From Sanguinoderma infundibulare (lineage: Eukaryota > Basidiomycota > Agaricomycetes > Polyporales > Polyporaceae), in contig JAVLRN010000009.1 of NCBI GenBank assembly GCA_032821775.1, positions 2,604,001 to 2,668,000 on the forward strand: a stretch of 64,000 bases of DNA, in the 5' to 3' direction. The number at the start of each line of letters is the position of its first letter. The stretch's first letter is position 1. This document shows, piece by piece, positions 1-11,065 of this stretch. Under the pieces are notes generated by a model, which had not been told where the DNA came from, did no database searches, and saw only the letters and a list, made by a program, of their open reading frames with translations. The translations under genes were made by a program, and so were the position numbers.

Positions 1-2
1 TT

Positions 3-920
3 GTACAGGGTGCGTCCACCTCTACACGCACACGCACCACTACCATTTCCCACCGCTCGAGCGCACAACCGGCCTCTTCACACCATCGTTCCTCACCCGA
101 GAACTCCTCGGACGGATCTTCATCCGAAGAACGAGACCGGAAGCGAAGACGAGCCGACCCATCGAAATACGCCTGGGCCACCCCTCTCGCTACCGCCTCA
201 GGTCAGCTCAGACCCGAGCTTCAGAAAACACTCGGCCTTCTCCGGGAGTATGCCAAGGACATCAAATTCTGTAAAGCAAACCTCGTTAACTCTGGAACAG
301 CGCCTGAGTTCCCCGACGCAGAATGGAATAACGTCCTCCTCGGAAGGCCTGTCGACCTCGACCGAGTCCTCAGCAACCAGTACGCCCTCACAGTCGATGA
401 GAAACATGCTGAAAGCATCGGAGACCTCGAGCTCACCTACAAAGCCGCTGCTCCTATCAAGGTTATCCGATCTGCCGGAGACTGGGTTATCGCTTACCAG
501 CGTGCCAGCCTCGCCATCGCCTTCGCTTTCCCGCACCGGCGATCTGAACTCGACACTTATCAGCAACATATCTTCGGCCTCTTCGCGGCCGTCGATCCTT
601 CCCTTCAGCAGCGCATCATCGATTATGACCGCGCCGTCCGCAAACGCGTCGGGTCAGTTCGAGACACTCTACTCACCGACTTCGACCGTTTCAGCGATCT
701 CCGCACACAATTTGTCGACTCAGGGGGAGCTTGCGCTTCCTCCACAAACCCTCAGCAAGCGAATTCAAACCGACCAGGAGGACGTCCGCGTCGCAGCCGC
801 AAAGCATGTCTGCGCTGGAACCGGGGAATCTGTACCTCAACAGATTGCCGTTTCCGACACGTTTGCGACACATGCGGAGCCAACCACACCAGTCGCGACT
901 GTCGCAGGGGCCCGCAATGA
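3..920 (+). CDS. Ngaro gag-like ORF1, 5' partial
   Basis: Reading frame 3 is open from the window edge to a TGA at 918-920. It lacks an ATG at the edge because its start is upstream. The product ends in a Cys/His-rich segment (C-L-R-W-N-R-G-I-C, then R-H-V-C-D-T-C, then H-T-S-R-D-C) like the zinc-knuckle-type tail of fungal DIRS gag proteins. It would package the element RNA. The preceding region is helical and charged, with no known enzyme motif. It overlaps the start of the reverse transcriptase frame, which lies in frame 1. The frame-1 reading of this stretch is serine/threonine-rich and looks like a shadow. I infer a gag role from position and the Cys/His tail only. Confidence 0.6.
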   Translation, partial: VQGASTSTRTRTTTISHRSSAQPASSHHRSSPENSSDGSSSEERDRKRRRADPSKYAWATPLATASGQLRPELQKTLGLLREYAKDIKFCKANLVNSGTAPEFPDAEWNNVLLGRPVDLDRVLSNQYALTVDEKHAESIGDLELTYKAAAPIKVIRSAGDWVIAYQRASLAIAFAFPHRRSELDTYQQHIFGLFAAVDPSLQQRIIDYDRAVRKRVGSVRDTLLTDFDRFSDLRTQFVDSGGACASSTNPQQANSNRPGGRPRRSRKACLRWNRGICTSTDCRFRHVCDTCGANHTSRDCRRGPQ

Positions 921-2775
921 TCCCTTTTACGAAATTGCTCGCCCACGCCACCTTCGCCGGTTGATCTGGGCGGATCACGATGAACCACATCATCGTTTTT
1001 CTGACATATCTTTTACTCATCTGCCAGTCCCTGACGTCCCGCCCGAAGTCCGAGCGGATCCTGTTGTCAATTCCACGCTCGCCGCACGTCCAGATCTCTT
1101 TAAGATCATCACTCCCATCAAAGTCGACGTTTTCGAAACTCTACTGCGCGACCATCCGAATCAACCTTTCGTTCACTCCGTTTGCCGCGGCCTTCGAGAA
1201 GGTTTCTGGCCCTTTGCGGATGAAAAACCAGACTATTATCCGGATACTTGGGACGAGAGAAGGCCACCTTTAGCCGATGAACGCGCACGTCAGTTCCTTC
1301 GAGACCAGCGAGATGAGGAAGTATCTCTCGGCCGCTACTCTCCGTCTTTCGGAAAGAACTTGCTGCCCGGCATGTACTCTATGCCAATCCATGTCGTACC
1401 TAAACCTCATTCCGACAAACTTCGACTCGTTAATGACCAGAGTGCCGGTCATTACTCTCTCAACTCTATGATCCGCCCGGAAGCCATCAAAGGAGCGGTC
1501 CTAGACGGTATGCCCGTTTTTGGAGCAGATATTCGTCGTATCCGACGCCAATTCCCGCAAGAACCGCTTATCATTTGGAAATCAGACGTCTCTCAGGCCT
1601 ACCGCCGTATGCCGGTCTCGCCGTACTGGCAGATCCGGCAGATTGTCACCATCGACGGCCAATGCCATGTTGACCGATGCAATCTTTTCGGCGGTCGCGG
1701 TTCTCTTCGAATTTGGCTAGCCTTTTACTCGCTCGTCGTCTGGATCGCCATCACTAAACGAGGTGTCAGAATTGTCGCTGTCTATGTCGATGACAACTAT
1801 GGTGTCGAACTCCTCCGTCGAGCTCTTTGGTATTCTGCTTCTCATTGCTACAAACCCACAGACCAAACACGCATTCTGCGTGTCTGGGACGAACTCGGCG
1901 TCTCGCATGATCCTCCCAAGCAGGAAGCCGACCCCTCTCTCCGAGTAATCGGTTTCCTCTGCGACGCCCACTCCTGCACTGCTTCCTTGCCCCCCGAATC
2001 CAAAGACAAACTCCTAGACACCATTCATCATTTCCTCGACACTTCGTCCTCCCGTCGGCACTCCCTTACCGAATTCAAAGCTCTCGCCGGTTACGTTAAC
2101 TGGGCTCTTAACGTCTATCCTCTTTTGAAACCTGCCCTTTCCTCCCTTTACGCCAAAATCGCGGACAAGGAAATCCGCAATGCCAAGCTATACATTAACA
2201 AACCGATTACCGACGAACTCTCCTGGTTTGTACGTCACCTGCACCACTTACCCAGAGTCAATTTCTTATCCGCATCTGCCTGGTCTCCCGCGGACCTCGA
2301 CGAGTACTCGCCTTCGGATGAACTAGCATTCGTCGATGCGTGTGCAACCGGTCTAGGTCTGTACTTCCCGTGGCTTCATCTCACTTTCTACTCCCCTGTT
2401 CCTCCTTCCACTCCCCGAGTCATTTTTTTCGCCGAAGCTCTCGCCATTTGCTCTGCTCTCCATCATCTCCCTGCCTGGATCGCGTCCGGACGCGCCGTCT
2501 CCCGCCTCGCTGTGTTCTCCGACAACACCAACTCCGTCGCTATATTCAACACCTTGCGCGCCGATCCTCCCTACAACTCTATCCTCATCTCCGCCGTCAA
2601 CGTTCGCCTTCAGCACAACATCGACTTGCGCGTCGATCACATTCCGGGCGAACTTAACGTTGTCGCCGACGCGATTTCCAGACACGACTTTACCAAGGCC
2701 ATACATCTCGACCCCCACCTCCGCCTCTTCCATTTTACACCCCCTCGGGATGCGTTGGGGGCTGCCACCATTTAA
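919..2775 (+). CDS. Reverse transcriptase / RNase H polyprotein of the Ngaro-like element
   Basis: Copies the element RNA into DNA. Reverse transcriptase motifs are visible: K-S-D-V-S-Q-A-Y-R-R-M-P near 1580-1615, a glycine-rich F-G-G-R-G-S near 1686-1703, and the catalytic Y-V-D-D near 1782-1793. RNase H follows, with acidic residues in V-D-A-C-A-T-G (about 2333), F-F-A-E-A-L (about 2428), F-S-D-N-T-N-S (about 2516) and V-V-A-D-A-I-S-R (about 2660). The frame is open from base 1, but the part before 919 overlaps gag in another frame, so the true start or frameshift point is uncertain; I start it at the gag stop. The TAA at 2773-2775 overlaps the ATG of the recombinase gene (TAATG). No internal stops. 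Confidence 0.85.
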   Translation, partial: DPFYEIARPRHLRRLIWADHDEPHHRFSDISFTHLPVPDVPPEVRADPVVNSTLAARPDLFKIITPIKVDVFETLLRDHPNQPFVHSVCRGLREGFWPFADEKPDYYPDTWDERRPPLADERARQFLRDQRDEEVSLGRYSPSFGKNLLPGMYSMPIHVVPKPHSDKLRLVNDQSAGHYSLNSMIRPEAIKGAVLDGMPVFGADIRRIRRQFPQEPLIIWKSDVSQAYRRMPVSPYWQIRQIVTIDGQCHVDRCNLFGGRGSLRIWLAFYSLVVWIAITKRGVRIVAVYVDDNYGVELLRRALWYSASHCYKPTDQTRILRVWDELGVSHDPPKQEADPSLRVIGFLCDAHSCTASLPPESKDKLLDTIHHFLDTSSSRRHSLTEFKALAGYVNWALNVYPLLKPALSSLYAKIADKEIRNAKLYINKPITDELSWFVRHLHHLPRVNFLSASAWSPADLDEYSPSDELAFVDACATGLGLYFPWLHLTFYSPVPPSTPRVIFFAEALAICSALHHLPAWIASGRAVSRLAVFSDNTNSVAIFNTLRADPPYNSILISAVNVRLQHNIDLRVDHIPGELNVVADAISRHDFTKAIHLDPHLRLFHFTPPRDALGAATI

Positions 2776-2879
2776 TGCCCAAAGCCCCTCGATCACGGCT
2801 CCCACGTCCCGAGCCGTGGTCCCATGAACGCCTCATCCATGACCGAGCCGTCGCTCTCACCCATGCCCTCGACTCCCAA
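2775..2879 (+). pseudogene. Tyrosine recombinase gene, 5' fragment (interrupted)
   Basis: This 35-codon 5' piece of the Ngaro tyrosine recombinase starts at the ATG overlapping the reverse transcriptase stop. It ends at L-D-S-Q immediately before the giant transposon. Read together with 30357, it continues T-R-D-S-Y in the same frame, as expected for the N-terminal core-binding region of these enzymes. The continuous frame past 2879 runs into transposon sequence and is not a real protein end. Confidence 0.75.
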
Positions 2880-2907
2880 CATCAGAACTTCTGCATGACG
2901 CTGACAG
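2880..2907 (+). repeat. Left terminal inverted repeat of the giant element
   Basis: Begins CATCAGAACTTCTGCATG. It matches the inverted right end (CATCAGGAGTTCTGCATG) with two mismatches over 28 bp. Similarity resumes for CTGACA after a 2-base mismatch. Confidence 0.85.
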
Positions 2908-3050
2908 CACTGACACAGCACTGTCAGCACCGTTCAGCACGTCAGCATGCCAGCATACAGCACACAGCCTTCAGGACTGGTTCTCGGATATGGTGTCAGC
3001 ACTCTCAGCGCCGTCAGCACGGGCAGCACAGGCAGGTCAGTTGCACATTC
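2908..3050 (+). repeat. Left subterminal repeat zone
   Basis: Dense irregular copies of CAGCAC, GTCAGCAC and CTGACAC-like motifs, about a dozen in 140 bp. This is the arrangement of subterminal transposase-binding repeats in CACTA-type elements. The function is inferred from position. Confidence 0.6.
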
Positions 3051-3121
3051 GCGTGGATTATGGGGTATAGCACAGGTATAGAAGAATATTATAGGAGCCA
3101 TGATCTCTAAATACGAGAAGA

Positions 3122-6100
3122 TTACACCTCATATGGAGGTGAACTACTAGGATCCACAGCGTCAAATGCGTCATCATCTTCTTCAGCCTGTTGCGCCTCA
3201 ATGGCCTGGGCCTTGTTGAAGGCTGGTAAACACTCGACAGCGGCCTCCAAAAGTGCGTCAAAACGGCCGGAGTGCTTCACAAGCCCCTTCACCGAACCGT
3301 TCCGAGCCTTTGCCGTGTCAGCCGAGCAGTTGCCTGCACTAAACTCTGTAGTAGGCGACACAAAAGACCCACTCTTGCAGGTCTGGAATGCGCGTCGTAT
3401 CTGCCAAAAGACATCAATATACATGGAGAGTAGCCACTGGCTTCGAGCATACCGCAACAGCTGCGAGAGCAAGAGCGCCGACAGGGTATTTTGCATCGTA
3501 CTTCTCCTCACCGATCTTGTATGACCCACCAAATAGCGCACCTTCAGTCTCGTGCATATGGTATGCCATGAGCTTGATATGGTATTCAGTTTGAAAAGCG
3601 CCGCGAGCATCCGATGGTTTCTATATAGCACATAAACCAAGAGCTACCGTTACGCACGAGACCATATGACACACCTCAAGATTAGGGATACCGAACGTTG
3701 CCCTCCCTCCTTTGGCTAGCGCGTTAGTAACCCAGGTAGTCGTCGCCTCGGAGCCATGTTTCTTCCGGTACTCATTGACCTCCTCCCTGACAATCTTGAT
3801 AGCGGCTTTCCCAAAGTTGCTGCGCCAGTCGTAAACCTGTTGGCGAGTCTTTCGAAGAGTTAGAATATGTATCAAATATAGATGACAGCAGTACATACAA
3901 AACGCCAAAGATGTTCGCCAGGACCGACATCATTAGGTGCGCGCTTATGGTGCACCGTGTCGAGAATTGCAAGAAAGACGTGTTTGAAGTGGTTTGTCCC
4001 GGAGGGACCGTCAAGATCCCATGGGTTGTCACGGGCACCGTAGTGCTTGATGAGAGACGGTACAATGACGGTGAGGATTGTCGGTTGGACCCACTCCGGA
4101 AGGTTGCGAAGTGCACGTGAGACGGTGGAAGCAACTTGGCCTTTCGGAGCTCGGGTCTTCTTTGGTGGATGAACGACGACATCACCTTTGATCACGGCAT
4201 TCGAGACAATGCTAACCATCTGTTGCAAAATCGTCAATGCTCGTAGGACAAAAGCTGATCGACACCTCTTGGAAAGACGGCATGGGCACCCGAACACACT
4301 TCTCTGGCACTCCCTTACGTCATGGCGGCCCACCACAGGTCTGCAGAGGCCCACACATGACGAGGGCCTGTGTGGGAGGCAATGACCATAGCCAACATCG
4401 ACAGCCAGAGCCACAATGTGCAAGCGCCGCCATCCGCTTCATGAAACGTCATACGAACAGAACCGGAGAGAGGGATGGGCACAAACACGAACATGAACAT
4501 GGTGAAGTTGCAAATGCGTGAGTGCAGCCACTCAGGACGCATTTGACACCACCCAGTATGCCTCATCATGCATTACGGACACTCTATTGGCCGCAGCCGT
4601 CCTTGCATCCCCATCCGAACGTGTGTCAGAGTCACATCACGTTAGCGCGCACGACTCTCCATTTCCATTGCCTTTGTGGCAGGCCTCTAGCTAGCCTCGT
4701 GCAGTGCAGCTCCACATCACCAGCTGTACTTACATTCTTTCTTCCAGACGCCATGCGAGGCTTCGCCGTAGGACGAGTGGTAGCAATGTCGTTGTCAGTC
4801 AGCCCTCCCATCTCCTCGTCGAGCAAGGGTTCGTCGTTGGCAGAAGGACCAGCATGAGCAGGCCCGCGTGAAGTGGATGGTCCCGTGGTCGTAGTGGTGG
4901 ATGTTTCCCAAGCAAACATCTTGTACTTTTGCGTGGCGCTGGCTCTGGGTGTAGTGTCGTCCAAATCGTCATCATCGCCGAGGATGGTGAGGGTTGCTCT
5001 CGGAGCCGCTGAAGCTGGCTGGCGATCCGGGGTCGAGGTTTTGAAACCCTCGTGGATACGACGCCGATAGTCGCCGTTAAATGCATCTGTTGAATTTGAT
5101 ACCTTCGCCTTCTTCGCCTTCGCCTTCTTCGAGGATTCGCTGTAGCCAAGAGTGAATTGTAAACATACAAGCCTACAGGATGGCCAGAAATATGATCTAC
5201 CTTTCAGCAGGGCGCTTTGCAGGTAACGTGCTTGTACGATCAGACTGTCGCTCGGCATTTATGGATCCACGGACCGCAGCGATGCGAAGTTTCCTCTTCT
5301 CCGCCTCAGTTGGCTGTTAGGATGCGAAACTGTTAGTATAGAACTGTCGGGTGCATTGTACCCCAAGGATATTGACATGAGAGATGACCGAAAAGCACTC
5401 CTCGAATGGCAAGCGCACTGCCAACTACTTCGAGACCGGGAGCCCTTCCGACAACACTGGTGGCCAGTCCTCGCGTTCCGTCATGCGCAAAGGCTCCATG
5501 TCCCCGTCACCACCGGTCACACCTTCCGCTGCACAGAGCCTATTTTCCTCCATACTGGCGCCCCCACCTGCCAATTGGGCACAAACAATTCACAATTCCG
5601 AAGACCCGCCCATTCCAGCACTGGAGAAAGTTATCGAGCAGACCCGCTCTCCTCATTGGCCGACTAAGCCTGCCCGCTCACCAGACGCACACCCGAAGTC
5701 AAAGTCCAAGAGAGCCACCAAAGACAAGCTAAGTGCTCCGGCGTTGGCCAAGGCCAAGGCCAAGGGGAAACATTGTGTCACCGCCCAGGGGAGCTTCGAA
5801 ACCATTTCTTCAGTCGAGGAGAGGGAGATCGACATGGAGGCACTGGCAGCTGCGACGCTCACCACGCTGCTACTAAATCAGCAGCGCCCATCTGTTTCTG
5901 CTACAGTCGGGTCGCCACGATCAAGCATATCGGCCGGCTCGGACCCGGGTTCAACCCATTCGTTCGCGCATTACGCACAGAGCTCCGCCAGGACCGCGCC
6001 AGGAGGAGGTACACCTACGTCATCGCCTTCTCAACACACGCTCTTCGCAAGGGCGATGCGTTCTATGGCTACTCCACCTCACTCCCCAGCGATGTCACAA

Positions 6101-7353
6101 GCATCTCCTGCCGTATCTCACACAAGGCGTCGCTCAAGCGTAACACAAGGCAGCAGCTTATGCCCCGACACCGCTGGCACGCCAAAGACGACACTCCGTG
6201 AACGCATAGACGATTCGGAGGCAGCCGGCATGCTCCTCATGATGGCCACATCCCCTTCCCCAGTGCGTCCAGCAAGTATGCGGGACCACGATGTGCACGA
6301 TGCTGCTGCCTTCTGCACCCTCCGAGGAGGCGGATCTGTTCGTAAGGGGCGCATCCTGTTCCCGACCCCGAACGACAACGGTGTTGGGCTTCGTACCCAA
6401 GGACCTCGATACGAGAGATGAGCGGTAGCTTCACGTCCATATCCAGTATTGCCACAGAACCATTGTCCCCTCGCACCGTTCCGGTCAGGACAGCCCCTTC
6501 ATCTCAAGTGCCATCCAAGATTACTTAACACAATTTGCTTACCTTGGCTGACTTGCCCTTGTTCGACTTGCCCTCATTCGACTTTCCCACTTTCAACTTG
6601 CCCGGGGTGGACTTGCCCTTGTTCGACTTGCGCTGCGATGTAGGTTTTGGATGGATTTGATTTGATATGCGTAACACAAGATGGAAAGAAAAGAACACAC
6701 CTTGCTTTGCGAAGCCTTGATTGTCGAGCTGCCATCGTCGCCTACGTAGTCATTTTGCAAGCCGTTCAGCGGCGCAGAAGACAGACTCAGCCAACTCTCA
6801 CTCACCATCTGTAGTAGACTGCTTGTCCGACTCCTCATCCTCTGATTCATCCGTTGTTGCTAGTGGTTGCCCGTCAAGAGTATCAGCGTCGAGATGGTGG
6901 GAAGCAGCACGGAGGCTGGCGCTAGATGAACCCTCTCCGCCATCGCCGTCTGCCGTGATGGTACCGGTCAACTGGGTGGACACTGCCGAGGGCGTCAGCG
7001 TGCTTCCCTACAAATGACACCCACACACTCACACTGGCCATCGGCTAATCCGTCTTCATCTGATTGTGGTATGTTGTCCAGCTGAGCGATGGCCTCGGCC
7101 TCCTTCCGTGCGCGATCGTCGAGCATTGAAGCAATCTCTTGCGCTGCGACACTCTCCTGAGCTGCTTTGGCAGCTGTCCTTTCAGCTTTATCATGCTGCT
7201 TGGCTGCTTTATTGTCCCTCTTCTTCTCCGCTGCGACGTGGATCTCTTCTGCCGTCTGCTTTGCTAGGCCTGCTTCAAATCCAGGTCGCCGTCCTCGAGT
7301 GCTCTTCCGCAACTCATATGGCCGGGACGGCGTTTCCCCATCCTACACGCCGC
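3122..7353 (-). CDS. DUF6532-like protein, multi-exon (start uncertain)
   Basis: Minus-strand multi-exon gene of unknown function, resembling the basidiomycete DUF6532 family as I recall it. Visible features include L-R-K-S-T-R-G-R-R-P near 7340-7310, a K/A-rich coiled stretch, an acidic D-E-S-E-D-E-E-S-D segment, a basic K-K-A-K-A-K-K-A-K patch near 5100, and a DUF-type C-terminus. That C-terminus includes G-E-H-L-W-R-F, Y-D-W-R-S-N-F-G-K, E-Y-H-I-K-L-M-A-Y-H and F-S-A-G-N-C-S, down to a stop at 3122. Plausible GT-AG junctions occur near 7030, 6546, 5325, 5215-5145 and 4730. A long intron (about 6546-5325) contains an opposing Whi5-like ORF. The first exon could lie farther upstream (an M-A-K-T-H-S start at 7526), but the junction does not resolve. 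Lies inside the giant element. Family name is from memory. Confidence 0.5.
5384..6421 (+). CDS. Whi5-like cell-cycle repressor domain protein, intronless
   Basis: An uninterrupted 345-codon frame. Near its C-terminus is the segment E-A-A-G-M-L-L-M-M-A-T-S-P-S-P-V-R-P, which fits the short Whi5/Srl3 (GTB) motif that fungal G1/S repressors use to bind SBF/MBF transcription complexes. It is followed by a D-x-H-D-A-A-A-F and G-R-I-L-F-P tail. The remainder is Ser/Pro/Thr-rich and probably disordered, as usual in the family. The ORF sits wholly within a predicted intron of the opposing DUF6532-like gene. It is bracketed by an imperfect approximately 33-bp direct repeat (5358-5390 and 6393-6424). 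Absence of introns suggests a retrocopy or captured fragment. Product assignment is from a short motif only. Confidence 0.5.
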   Translation: MTEKHSSNGKRTANYFETGSPSDNTGGQSSRSVMRKGSMSPSPPVTPSAAQSLFSSILAPPPANWAQTIHNSEDPPIPALEKVIEQTRSPHWPTKPARSPDAHPKSKSKRATKDKLSAPALAKAKAKGKHCVTAQGSFETISSVEEREIDMEALAAATLTTLLLNQQRPSVSATVGSPRSSISAGSDPGSTHSFAHYAQSSARTAPGGGTPTSSPSQHTLFARAMRSMATPPHSPAMSQASPAVSHTRRRSSVTQGSSLCPDTAGTPKTTLRERIDDSEAAGMLLMMATSPSPVRPASMRDHDVHDAAAFCTLRGGGSVRKGRILFPTPNDNGVGLRTQGPRYER

Positions 7354-7526
7354 GGACAGGCCCATGAAGACCCTTGGTGAGTGGATTGAAGCCCGTAGAG
7401 AAGAAATTTGAAAGGACTGACTGCACTTTGCAAAGAACCATTATCATCAGTTGCTGATCGCCCTTCAGAGGTCCCGGGAGCGTCGGGTTCAGCTTGGCCA
7501 GAGCCCAGAGAATGTGTTTTGGCCAT

Positions 7527-8129
7527 TGAGGACCACGCCTGTTGCCTGAGTTGAAGGATTCCGAGGAGTTTCCAGACACTGAGTGAATGGGGAGGGAGAT
7601 GGGAGATGGCAACGAGGACGGGGAGTAGGGGAATGTTTGCTGTGCTCGCGGCGTTGGGCGCCCGCTGTCTACCTTTGCACTCATCCACCAGTTGAGCTTG
7701 CACTTGGACTTTGAACTCTCCACGTTTGTTCCCTTTGCATCTTGATCCTTGATTGCTCACACTGTCGACATTGAAGGTCATCCACTGGATTGCTAACCGC
7801 TCCCAAACGACGTCCCCGCCATCCTCGCCGATTGCCCCCACCGCCCACCACCGGAGCGCCTCCATGTCGTCCTCAACGCTCGCCGACTCTACCTATGTGG
7901 ACTTGCCCCCTCTGTCACACGCATCCGCACCTGGTGGGGTGTTCACGACCGCACTCGCGATGCTCCTCTACGACGGCTGCTACCTGGCGCACACCCAGAC
8001 CGTCGACGTGCCTGTCCAAGTTTCAGGCTGTCGTTGCTGTATCGAGTCTAGCTGGCTCGTAGATTGTAAGTCTCTCAGCTGCAGGCCCCTCACTCCGACT
8101 CTTCCTAACCGATTACTGACAGTGACAGT
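7527..8129 (+). other. Unassigned stretch between the DUF6532-like gene and the ABC transporter fragment
   Basis: About 600 bp without a recognisable domain. A plus-strand stretch near 7820-8070 reads as coding-like (R-R-L-Y-L-C-G, then T-W-W-G-V-H-D-R-T) but has no start or family match that I can name. It may be another captured fragment. Confidence 0.3.
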
Positions 8130-8149
8130 CGTTGGCGGAGACAGCATGT

Positions 8150-10470
8150 CCAGTCACTTGGAGATTCCGCGCTGGATCCAAAAGGCTTATCGATATCTTT
8201 GGCTTCAGCAAGCGGACACTACAGAAGAACGCGATGGCATTACATGCTTCAGGAACACGCTCTCCAGCCCAGCCTTTTCCACCGTGTACTCTGCAAATCC
8301 TGACTGCGAACAGCCGCGCGAGGGTCATTCCGACGCCGATGGGCACCTCGAAGCGCGTCGCGACGTCGTCTGCGATTCGCGCACCAGGTACACGAGCCAT
8401 CGCTTCTTGCGCAATGACTATCTCTTCTCGACTGCGACATGAAAAGTGGACCTCGTATGTCGCGTAGCGCTCTACGAGCGACTCAGTCATCCCAACCGCT
8501 ACAGTGGAAGACACGGCGTTGAGCACTGCGGTCTCGCTGAAGAGAGAGACAAAACGCCTTACCCAGCATTTTCCTCGCGAGGATCCCGACCTTGTTTGCC
8601 AGCGCGGATGCTTCCTCCATCGAATCTGAACAAGACGTGACGTCAGCCAGAGAAAATACGATAAAAATCGCCTCCTGACACTCACAGGTGGTTATCACGA
8701 TAGCCTTCCTGACGGCGACGTTCCGAAGCGTCCCCCACATATCCCGCTTCATCTTCGCATCGATGCCCGTCGAGAACTCGTCGATGAGGATCACGGATGG
8801 GTTCCCTATATGGATTACATTACATTTTCACCCATCAATACCACGCTTTTCACAACGCGATGACACCTCCAGACACGCACCGATGAGCGCAATAGCCAGT
8901 GACAGCTTCCCCTGGTTTCCCCCCGACAGCTTGCTCGCCAACTGATCCGCATACACGTCCAGCGACGTCGCGTGCATCAGGCTCTCGACGTTGCACCTCA
9001 CCTCCTCCCCCCGATACAGCCCCTTCAGCCGGCCGTAGATCAGCAGGTGCTCGCGGACCATCAGCTGCGAGTCGATCGCCGTGAACTGCGGGCAGACCCC
9101 GAGAGAGAGCTGTGCGGTCCTTGGGTGGTAAATCATCGAGACCCCATTGATGAAGACGTCTCCTTCGTCTGGGATGACGTCCCCGCCTGTGTGCATTTAC
9201 TGAGCTCCAAGATAAGAGGGTACACCAGGGGAGAGAGTACACGTACGAATAACGTTGAACGTAGTCGTCTTCCCCGCCCCATTCGGTCCAAGCAGCGACG
9301 ACCCGGTTCGTGACGCTCCCAAAAGCCTTCACAACGCTCATGACCCTCAACGCGTCGTCTGAGCCTGTCACCTTCGCAGCCTCATCATCAACGTCCTTTG
9401 CATCTACGTTCTCATCTTCCGGTATGGCTCTGGACGTCGGGTTCCGGCGGAACTGCGAAAACGTGCGGACGACAACCGACCCAGAATCGACCCACACAAG
9501 GATGCCGAAGAGGACGAACGCGTAGACGAACAGGTACAGGATCGGGCCGCCGTAGCGCACGATGTCGCCGAGGGAGGAGGTAGTGACCGGAGAAGAGCCG
9601 TCGCAGAGCAGGGAGAACAAGTTGACGGAAACGAAAGAAGCCCGGAGCTGGCGATGCCAAATGTAAGGGGACACTCAAGGACGGTATACTGAGACTTACA
9701 GGGCTGGCAACAGGCGAGAGGACCGACATGGTGAGATCTGCAGAGAGCGTTCGATGAGACGAACAGGGGGACATATTGTGCACCCAAACGACTTACCAAT
9801 GATCGTCAGGTCGGTTCCCGCGGCGGATGTCTTCGCATATGTAAGCGTGAGCAGGTACGCTGCCAGGTACAGCTGTACGACAAAGATCAGCGAACAGCTA
9901 AGCTAGGTGTATGCGCGATGTAAAATTCCCCCAACGCACCATCAACATGACGACCTGGTATCCGGCCGACAGCGCGAACACCGCCAAAGGCGAGGCGACC
10001 GCGAGCGACACGCAGTACGAGAACAGCACGCCCACGCTGCCATACAGCACGAGCACCAGCCACTATGATGCACATGAACGAATGAGCGTGCAAGCATCAG
10101 CAAAAAAGCAGCAGCCATCTCGAGGAGTAGCGGTACGCACGAAGAACCCAAGCCCATGAAACTGGTTCGACGCCGCAGCGAGGATGACGACGACGAGCGA
10201 GGCGACGATCACAGCAAAGATCGAGTCGAAGAGCAGGTGCCAGAGCCACAGCCCGATGGGGTCGGACAGTCCGTTGGACAGCTGCATCGCCTGCAGTGGA
10301 CCGCCGAGGAGATGCGCGCGCGATGGTCTTGGAGCACTTCTCTGCCCACAGCATCAGGCTTTCTGTATCCAGCACCCAGGTCAAGTCCGCGTGCTGAGGG
10401 TATACCACCAGCTCCTCCGCTGCGAACTCCGGGAGCGGATTGCACCCCATGCACGGAGGGGGCGGTGGCC
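8150..10470 (-). pseudogene. ABC-A subfamily (ABCA-like) transporter, C-terminal half, degenerate
   Basis: Contains the second membrane domain and second nucleotide-binding domain of an ABCA-type lipid-type exporter. Membrane helices are readable on the minus strand between about 10300 and 9500. Then come Walker A G-P-N-G-A-G-K-T-T (about 9290-9260), signature L-S-G-G-N-Q-G-K (about 8935), Walker B/D-loop I-L-I-D-E-F-S-T-G-I-D (about 8790) and the ABCA C-terminal regulatory region (about 8450-8300). Several short introns are plausible. The N-terminal half is absent. About a dozen residues between the linker and Walker A appear lost, and the expected frame breaks there. The H-loop segment is also interrupted by an intron or lesion near 8690-8640. 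Inside the giant element, so I call it a captured, decayed fragment. Confidence 0.7.
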
Positions 10471-10889
10471 CCGTGTCGCGAGGCAGGCCGGGAATAAGTT
10501 GGGATAGGTTCCTGAGCGGACCTTACCAGCGTGACAGCGGGGGGATTTGTGTTGGCGGAGACGGTATGTACGCTGCATTTCGGGGACTTGGGTGTGCGGA
10601 AGGGCAAGAGAGGGCTGTCGAGCGCCCGAGAGACAGTGCGCCGCTATGAAAGGAGGTCGACGTACCAGGTGTCCACAGTAGTGTCTGTTGCGGCGTTGTG
10701 CTCGCGTAGCTTGCTGGGTTCCCGGAATCTTCTGTAGGAAAGTGGAGGGACGTTGGAGCGATCGGAATAGTGGCCATGGCAGACGAGATGGACGGACGGG
10801 CAGCACGATCGGTTTCAAGCTAAGTTGAGTCTCGATGGTGGATAACGGTGTGGTGGCGCGCACAGGCAAGTCGGCGGTGGCGGTGCAGT

Positions 10890-11065
10890 CAGGCGTCAGG
10901 CCGAGAGAGGCACCGGCGCAGAAATCGGGTTGTCATTGAACGCTGAGGACAGACGGCGGCGAGGAAACTGGCTGGGACAATGATGGGGGGTAAGAGAGTC
11001 CAGGGAAATAGGTTTGGGAGGCCTACGGTGTAGGAGATGAGCGGAACGGGATGAAACGTATAAGT
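10890..11065 (-). repeat. Repeat family R, copy 1
   Basis: An approximately 175-bp sequence whose inverse is similar to 16495-16690; the shared core includes AGGCCTCCCAAACCTATTT. It lies just upstream, in transcriptional sense, of the ABCA fragment. A shorter third copy is at 13105-13180. Confidence 0.65.

Noticed and set aside
2353..2805. 150-codon minus-strand frame opposite the RNase H region
   Set aside because: Gly/Val/Glu-rich shadow of the conserved RNase H coding frame.
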